Shown here piece by piece: positions 60,015 through 64,000 of a DNA stretch of 64,000 nt. Source of the stretch: Parietaria judaica (Eukaryota; Streptophyta; Magnoliopsida; Rosales; Urticaceae); contig OX940871.1 in NCBI GenBank assembly GCA_954871525.1, positions 20,397,086-20,461,085 of the forward strand, in the 5' to 3' direction. Within the stretch, counting starts at the first letter, position 1. Every line of letters begins with the position of its first letter. A program made the position numbers and the translations under genes. The notes beneath the pieces are model-generated. The model was not told the DNA's origin and did no database searches. It worked only from the letters and a program-made list of their open reading frames with translations.

Positions 60015-61684
60015 CTAAGAATAAAGCATTGGCTGACTTGCAGCCGTTTCTGGCTGATATTGTTTATCCACTGTCGTGTTTGTGTTTGAGGACAAGTAAT
60101 AGCTAGTGGTGCTTCCCGTCGCTTCGGAACCCGAAGCGCACCCCAGGTTACCGAAGCACCGGTTAGTGAAGTAACCGGGCTTTGGGATCTCCTTGATCAC
60201 TTCCATGTCTCCTGAGAGCATCGCCACTGCGCGAGACATTGGTGGGCGAACTAATGGCAATGTTTGAGAGCATAGAAGAGCAACTCCTATCACTCTTCTC
60301 ACTTCTTATTTGTCAAACTCCTGCATTCTCGGATCAACAAGTTCGTCTTCTCGGTTCCGTTCGTGCAGAGTCCAAGCCTGCGAGAAAACAAGAATTTAAA
60401 TTAATCTGAATCACATAAAATACATCCTAGTTACAGTTTCATACCCAATCAAGGAGATATCTCTGCTGTTCTTCTAAGTTCAAGTCAAAGCGTGACCGTC
60501 CACTAACAATCTCTAAAGCCACGACACCGAAGGCATAGACATCGGCTTTCTCTGTTAGGTGCCCGCTCACCGCATACTCCGGTGCAAGATACCCGCTATT
60601 CCATTGAGCATCAGTGAAAAACGTCAATGACAACAAAAAACGATGCGAAAAATGTTTAAGGGCCTCGAGATCGTAAAATGTGCCAGCGACACCAGTGCTT
60701 ATATGAGTCTTTTCGTCATTGTAGAACTTTGCCAAGCCGAAATCCGATATCTTGGGATTGAGACTAGAGTCTAGAAGAACGTTACTAGCTTTAACGTCCC
60801 TATGTATGATTCGGATATGAGATTCCTCGTGAAGATAGGAAAGACCCCGCGCTACGCCTAGGCAAATGTTGAAACGCATTGACCAGTTGAGGTTCAAGCT
60901 ACTGTCTCCTGCCAAAAAAGTTATATTTGCATCTCAGTCTCTACTTCATAGGTCCCACATTTCTTTATACATATATGATTTTTAATTTTTTTCTTTCTAA
61001 ACTTCTTTTAACTAATTTAACGCTAGTATATATATACTATATATAAACCCTATTGTTTAATATTCCTTTTCTATTCCTGATTATAGCTTATGATTATTTT
61101 TTTATTGACATCTCAATGAAAAATAATAGATTTTCCCGATTAAAATATCTAATCTCCTTAAATATAAAAATATTCTTTCCATATATATTTATTATTAATA
61201 AAAATATACAATAACAAATGACATTACAGGAGATTCAGTTCCGAATATTCTTAATTATTCGCTTGGCACAGCATTCATTTGTTGTACGTGTTTGTCCAAG
61301 TAACCACTGTTCCGTTAGCATACCGAAAAGCGCTTGATCGAGACTTTTGTTTTCCAAGTACTCTATAACTGTATTAATTTTTCATATCCTATCGATTCTT
61401 CTTATTTGAACATCTACAACAAGTTGAAATACGAGCCCGTTTATGACTTTTGACAACAAAATTGCTGAGTCTCTGTACTACGCTAACTAATTTAGAAGTC
61501 CAAAAAACTTGAAACTCTGAAGACTTGACCAATTTTACCTTCATTGAGCAGCATTTGAGTTTTTCGTCTTCTGTAACGAAGATAGAAGAAACCCAAAAAT
61601 AAGAAAAGGCTTAAAATCCCGATACCGACAGTAACGCCAATTGTCATGTTAGTTTCCCTCTTCTTCTTAATGACTGGAGGGATA
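60015..61684 (-). pseudogene. LRR-VIII-2-type receptor-like kinase pseudogene (3' part)
   Basis: Resembles Arabidopsis At1g56130/56140-type malectin/LRR receptor kinases. Remnants in coding order: transmembrane exon 61539-61684 (NMTIGVTVGIGILSLFLFLG, then basic YLRYRRRK, donor GTAAAA); a stub of the kinase N-lobe at about 61324-61372 (VIEYLENKSLDQALF, donor GTATGC); C-lobe exon 60445-60908 with [23 protein letters not shown] and [20 protein letters not shown]; last exon 60015-60377 ending PMLYS. Damage: the Gly-rich loop and VAVK-lysine exons are gone; the intron expected between VAGT and GYLAPEY appears to have lost its donor (GT to TT at about 60676); an in-frame TAA lies at 60306-60308; the 5' part is cut by an LTR at 61685. 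No kinase activity is expected. Confidence 0.88.
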
Positions 61685-62155
61685 TGATACGGCCCCGAAG
61701 TTTAGGATTAAGTTGTTTATTTTATAAGAGTCGTTATGATATAGACCCAAGGTTCCGTCTCACGTATTCCCGGAGAAGCAAAGGAGCAGCCACGAGCAAA
61801 GAATGACGAGAAGCTTTAGCGGGAATTTAATTCAATTAGTATTGTTTTAGTAACAAATAATACTTGTAATTCGGGAAAAACTATATAAGCCTTTGGCTCA
61901 ATGAATTACACAGCTTCAGAATAGTTCAAGTTTCCTGAAAAGGGGAATTTGGGCTTGAGGCCTTTCTCTCAACAATTCTAATTCTCTCTCTCTCGTGTGT
62001 GTGTGTTCTCGAGTGTTGATCGGAGAAGACGAGCAGAGCTCGGATTCCTCCATTTTTGGAGGAGCTTGCAGGTACCACGGCCAAGGGACGAGGTCAGTCT
62101 CAACTCCGGCGAGCAGCTCCGCCGCAGACGAGGGCAAGATCAGGGGCATATAACA
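61685..62155 (+). repeat. 5' LTR (471 bp)
   Basis: Starts TGATACGGCCCC and ends GGCATATAACA, the TG...CA rule, two bases before the primer-binding site. A TATA box (CTATATAAG, about 61881-61889) is followed by a leader with CTCTCTCTCTC and GTGTGTGTGT runs. The 3' LTR is not in the window, so the boundaries rest on the TG/CA rule and the start of unrelated kinase sequence. Confidence 0.75.
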
Positions 62156-62158
62156 ACT

Positions 62159-62172
62159 TGGTATCAGAGCCA
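62159..62172 (+). other. Primer-binding site (tRNA-iMet)
   Basis: TGGTATCAGAGCC, complementary to the 3' end of plant initiator methionine tRNA, lies three bases after the LTR. It is the usual primer site for minus-strand DNA synthesis in plant LTR retrotransposons. Confidence 0.88.
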
Positions 62173-62181
62173 AACCTCGTC

Positions 62182-63705
62182 ATGGTAGAATCACCTGCGA
62201 TCGGAGATTCTCAGGCAGCCATGGAAGATCGGAGAGAAACGCAGGAGGTTAGCCCGGAGTGGAGGGCCGACATCGCAGCAAGCGAGGAAAGATTGAGACA
62301 AGAACAAATCTCGGTTCGGCAAACCCTAACAGAGTTGAAGGAGGCGATCGGGAAACTCAGTCGATCATCCCGGAGCCCTACGAAGGGGAAGGAGAACCAG
62401 CCAAATAGGGAGGAACGCGAGCGATCGCGAGGTCGCAGGTCATACAGCCCCCATGCGATGTCAAAATCGCGAAACCCAAGCGATTCGCGAAATAGACGCA
62501 CCAGCGACCACGATCGGAGGGAATCGAGGTCTGGCGACCACGAACGACGGCGAGAGTCATCCGGCGAGCGTCAGAGGGGAGAATCGCGCAGGTCTGAGAG
62601 GAGGCGAGAAGAAAGCCGTCCGCGAAGTCGAACATCGCGCGAACACCGATCCAAACAGCGTCGCGAAAGCCGAGGAAGCGAGCGGAGTCAGAGGCGATCG
62701 AACTCCCGTGAGCGGAGAAGAGAGCGTGACAGCAGCCGACGAAGAGAAACCGAGTCTCTTGATCGAGAAAGGGAAGAGCAGAGGCACATTCTTGATCGAG
62801 AAAGGGAAGAACAGAGACGAATCTTGGAGGATGATCGACATCGACTTGAGAAGGAATGGCGTGGAGAAACGTCAAAGGCCGCCGAAGATAAAGGCAAGAA
62901 CAAAATCGATGTGACGAACAAAGGCCAAAACGAGGAAACGACTCGTTGGAGCCCGGCCGATGTGAGATACCCGGAGATGATGGCTCGGGAAGACGCACGG
63001 AGGAGCGGGAAGCCGAATGGGGGAGGGTTCGGGGCCGAAACCCGGGAGGAATGGCCAGCCCCTCCGATCGCGAGACATGAGAAAGAAGACGTTCAACCGA
63101 AGAGCTCCGAGGAAAGCCAGAAGAGAGCACCACCGATACATAACGCGGAACACGAGGCACAACACGGACGATCGGAAATCCCTCCATTCGACGGGAGTAC
63201 CGTCCCGGAGACGTGGTTCCGAAAGTGTGAGGAATACTTCGTCGACCAACGAGTAAGGGAGGATGACGCTAAAGTTCGGCAAGCCCGAGGGGTGTTGACG
63301 GGAGCGGCTCATGAGTGGTGGAATAACGTAAAAAGGTTAGTTTCCGAGTACATTCTTTGGGAAGAATTTAAGGAATTATGTAGGGCTCGTTTTGGAGTTG
63401 TGGCGATGGCGAATCCGGTAACCGAGTTATCAAACTTACGACAAACCGGGCTAGCGGAAGAGTATTGTTTGGCATTCGAAAATATATCCGGAAGGCATGC
63501 CAAATTATCGGATCAACAACAAATGTGGCATTTTTGTGCGGGGTTGTTCGACGAACTTCGAAGGATCGTTGAATACTACCGGCCAGCCGGGTTGTATGAG
63601 GCGATACAATTAGCTCGGGATAACGAATTTCAAGTACCGCATGAAAAAGGGACAAGGACGTTCGGGGGGGGGGGGGGGGGGCTTTACGGCTCCCGTAAAG
63701 ATTAA
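62182..63705 (+). CDS. gag: Retrotransposon Gag polyprotein, with frameshift near its end
   Basis: Forms the virus-like particle. I chose the ATG at 62182 (MVESPAIGDSQAAMEDRRET), just after the primer-binding site; an upstream in-frame ATG at 62056 lies in the LTR. About residues 60-240 form a long Arg/Glu/Ser-rich, SR-like charged region, with an 11-residue tandem repeat (LDREREEQRHI/LDREREEQRRI). The Retrotrans_gag domain follows at about residues 330-490: EIPPFDGSTVPETWFRKCEE, then HEWWNNVKRLVSEYILWEEF and FCAGLFDELRRIVEYYRP. The frame enters an 18-G run at 63664-63681 as Gly codons and stops at 63705. The zinc knuckle continues in the +1 frame (next entry). No other internal stop is seen. 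Confidence 0.88.
   Translation: MVESPAIGDSQAAMEDRRETQEVSPEWRADIAASEERLRQEQISVRQTLTELKEAIGKLSRSSRSPTKGKENQPNREERERSRGRRSYSPHAMSKSRNPSDSRNRRTSDHDRRESRSGDHERRRESSGERQRGESRRSERRREESRPRSRTSREHRSKQRRESRGSERSQRRSNSRERRRERDSSRRRETESLDREREEQRHILDREREEQRRILEDDRHRLEKEWRGETSKAAEDKGKNKIDVTNKGQNEETTRWSPADVRYPEMMAREDARRSGKPNGGGFGAETREEWPAPPIARHEKEDVQPKSSEESQKRAPPIHNAEHEAQHGRSEIPPFDGSTVPETWFRKCEEYFVDQRVREDDAKVRQARGVLTGAAHEWWNNVKRLVSEYILWEEFKELCRARFGVVAMANPVTELSNLRQTGLAEEYCLAFENISGRHAKLSDQQQMWHFCAGLFDELRRIVEYYRPAGLYEAIQLARDNEFQVPHEKGTRTFGGGGGGLYGSRKD
63664..63681 (+). repeat. 18-base poly-G tract
   Basis: Eighteen consecutive G in a gag coding region. It coincides exactly with the break in reading frame. Such runs are prone to polymerase slippage and to sequencing error. 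Confidence 0.95.
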
Positions 63706-64000
63706 AGGACAAGAGATACGTCGAGCAAAAGCTTACACCGCCGAGAGTGGAAGTTCTTCGAAAGTAAACCATAGCTCCACGGATCAATCAAAGACGGAAA
63801 AACCGAAGAGACCATATTGGAAGAAACTCACGGGTGCGGAAATGGAAGAACGTCGGGCAAAGAATTTATGCTTTAATTGCGACGATACATTCTCGCGAGA
63901 TCACGTTTGCAAACGGGTTCTCTTCCACATTCGAATGTGGCGAGAAGGTGAAAATAAAGAAGAAGTGGAGTTTGTTGAATTAGACGAGTTCGAAAATCCC
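63680..64000 (+). CDS. gag: Gag C-terminal part with zinc knuckle, shifted frame, open at window edge
   Basis: In the +1 frame relative to upstream gag the sequence reads GFTAPVKIKGQEIRRAKAYT, then KPKRPYWKKLTGAEMEERRA, then the knuckle CFNCDDTFSRDHVCKR (C-x2-C-x7-H-x-C, the form common in plant Ty3/gypsy Gag). It stays open to the window edge. It is clearly the continuation of gag; the poly-G tract must have gained or lost bases, or been misread. Confidence 0.8.

Larger units (their letters stand above)
61685..64000 (+). mobile_element. Ty3/gypsy-type LTR retrotransposon, 5' part (runs off the window)
   Basis: Order seen: 5' LTR, initiator-Met primer-binding site, gag. The protease, reverse transcriptase and integrase genes and the 3' LTR lie beyond the window. 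The gag fold motif and zinc knuckle are of the plant Ty3/gypsy kind. The element is inserted in the receptor-kinase pseudogene in opposite orientation, directly beside its transmembrane exon. Confidence 0.88.

Noticed and set aside
62378..63187. 269-codon open frame on the minus strand across gag
   Set aside because: Antisense shadow of the charged, GC-rich gag coding region; no domain is recognisable, and gag itself is clearly the coding strand.
1..64000. CRISPR array, operon or bacterial island
   Set aside because: Spliced plant genes and plant transposons throughout; no regularly spaced identical repeats with unique spacers.

Overview
The window is nuclear DNA from a flowering plant. Genes have many short GT-AG introns, intergenic DNA is very AT-rich with many (TA)n microsatellites, and class I and II plant transposon signatures are present. 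The N-terminus of the chloroplast SBPase looks eudicot-like, so a eudicot is my best guess; this is inference. All function calls come from reading translations and motifs; no database search was possible.

Layout. (1) 1-6.1 kb: AT-rich intergenic DNA with small direct repeats. (2) 6.1-12.5 kb: a 13-exon gene for the nucleolar ribosome-biogenesis factor NOC3 (about 826 aa), preceded by a degenerate ACGACA repeat block and a telo-box. (3) 13.3-16.6 kb: an 8-exon gene for chloroplast sedoheptulose-1,7-bisphosphatase (392 aa), in tandem with NOC3, with a palindromic G-box and I-box upstream. (4) 16.6-31.2 kb: a gene desert with a foldback element (17.6 kb), a degenerate TRIM-like element (19.5 kb), a CGATAA-rich transposon family (18.0 and 23.4 kb), a GGCAAAA-ended foldback (26.6 kb), a hAT-like element (28.2 kb) and a very young 229-bp tandem duplication (30.4 kb). 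(5) 32.07-32.48 kb: an intronless, very GC-rich SAUR gene on the minus strand, with a foldback element in its promoter region. (6) 33-59 kb: a second gene desert with MULE-like elements (35.9, 38.1, 38.4 and 51.3 kb, two with perfect 9-bp target duplications), another CGATAA-family element (35.3 kb), a 5S-rRNA-derived Cassandra-like LTR remnant (41.1 kb), a hAT-like remnant (47.7 kb) and a pogo/Emigrant-type terminus (59.1 kb). (7) 59.8-64 kb: a stack of insertions. A tRNA-derived SINE abuts the stop codon of a broken LRR-VIII-2-type receptor-kinase pseudogene (minus strand). That pseudogene is cut at its transmembrane exon by the 5' LTR of a Ty3/gypsy-type retrotransposon (plus strand), whose gag runs off the window with a frameshift at an 18-G tract.

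Only three genes look intact: NOC3 (ribosome assembly), SBPase (Calvin cycle) and SAUR (auxin-related growth). They are not a functional cluster. I found no convincing new biochemical system. The most informative observations are the transposon families with readable target-site duplications, the duplicated exon end inside NOC3 intron 11, the ACGACA block at the NOC3 promoter, and the nested insertions at the right end.
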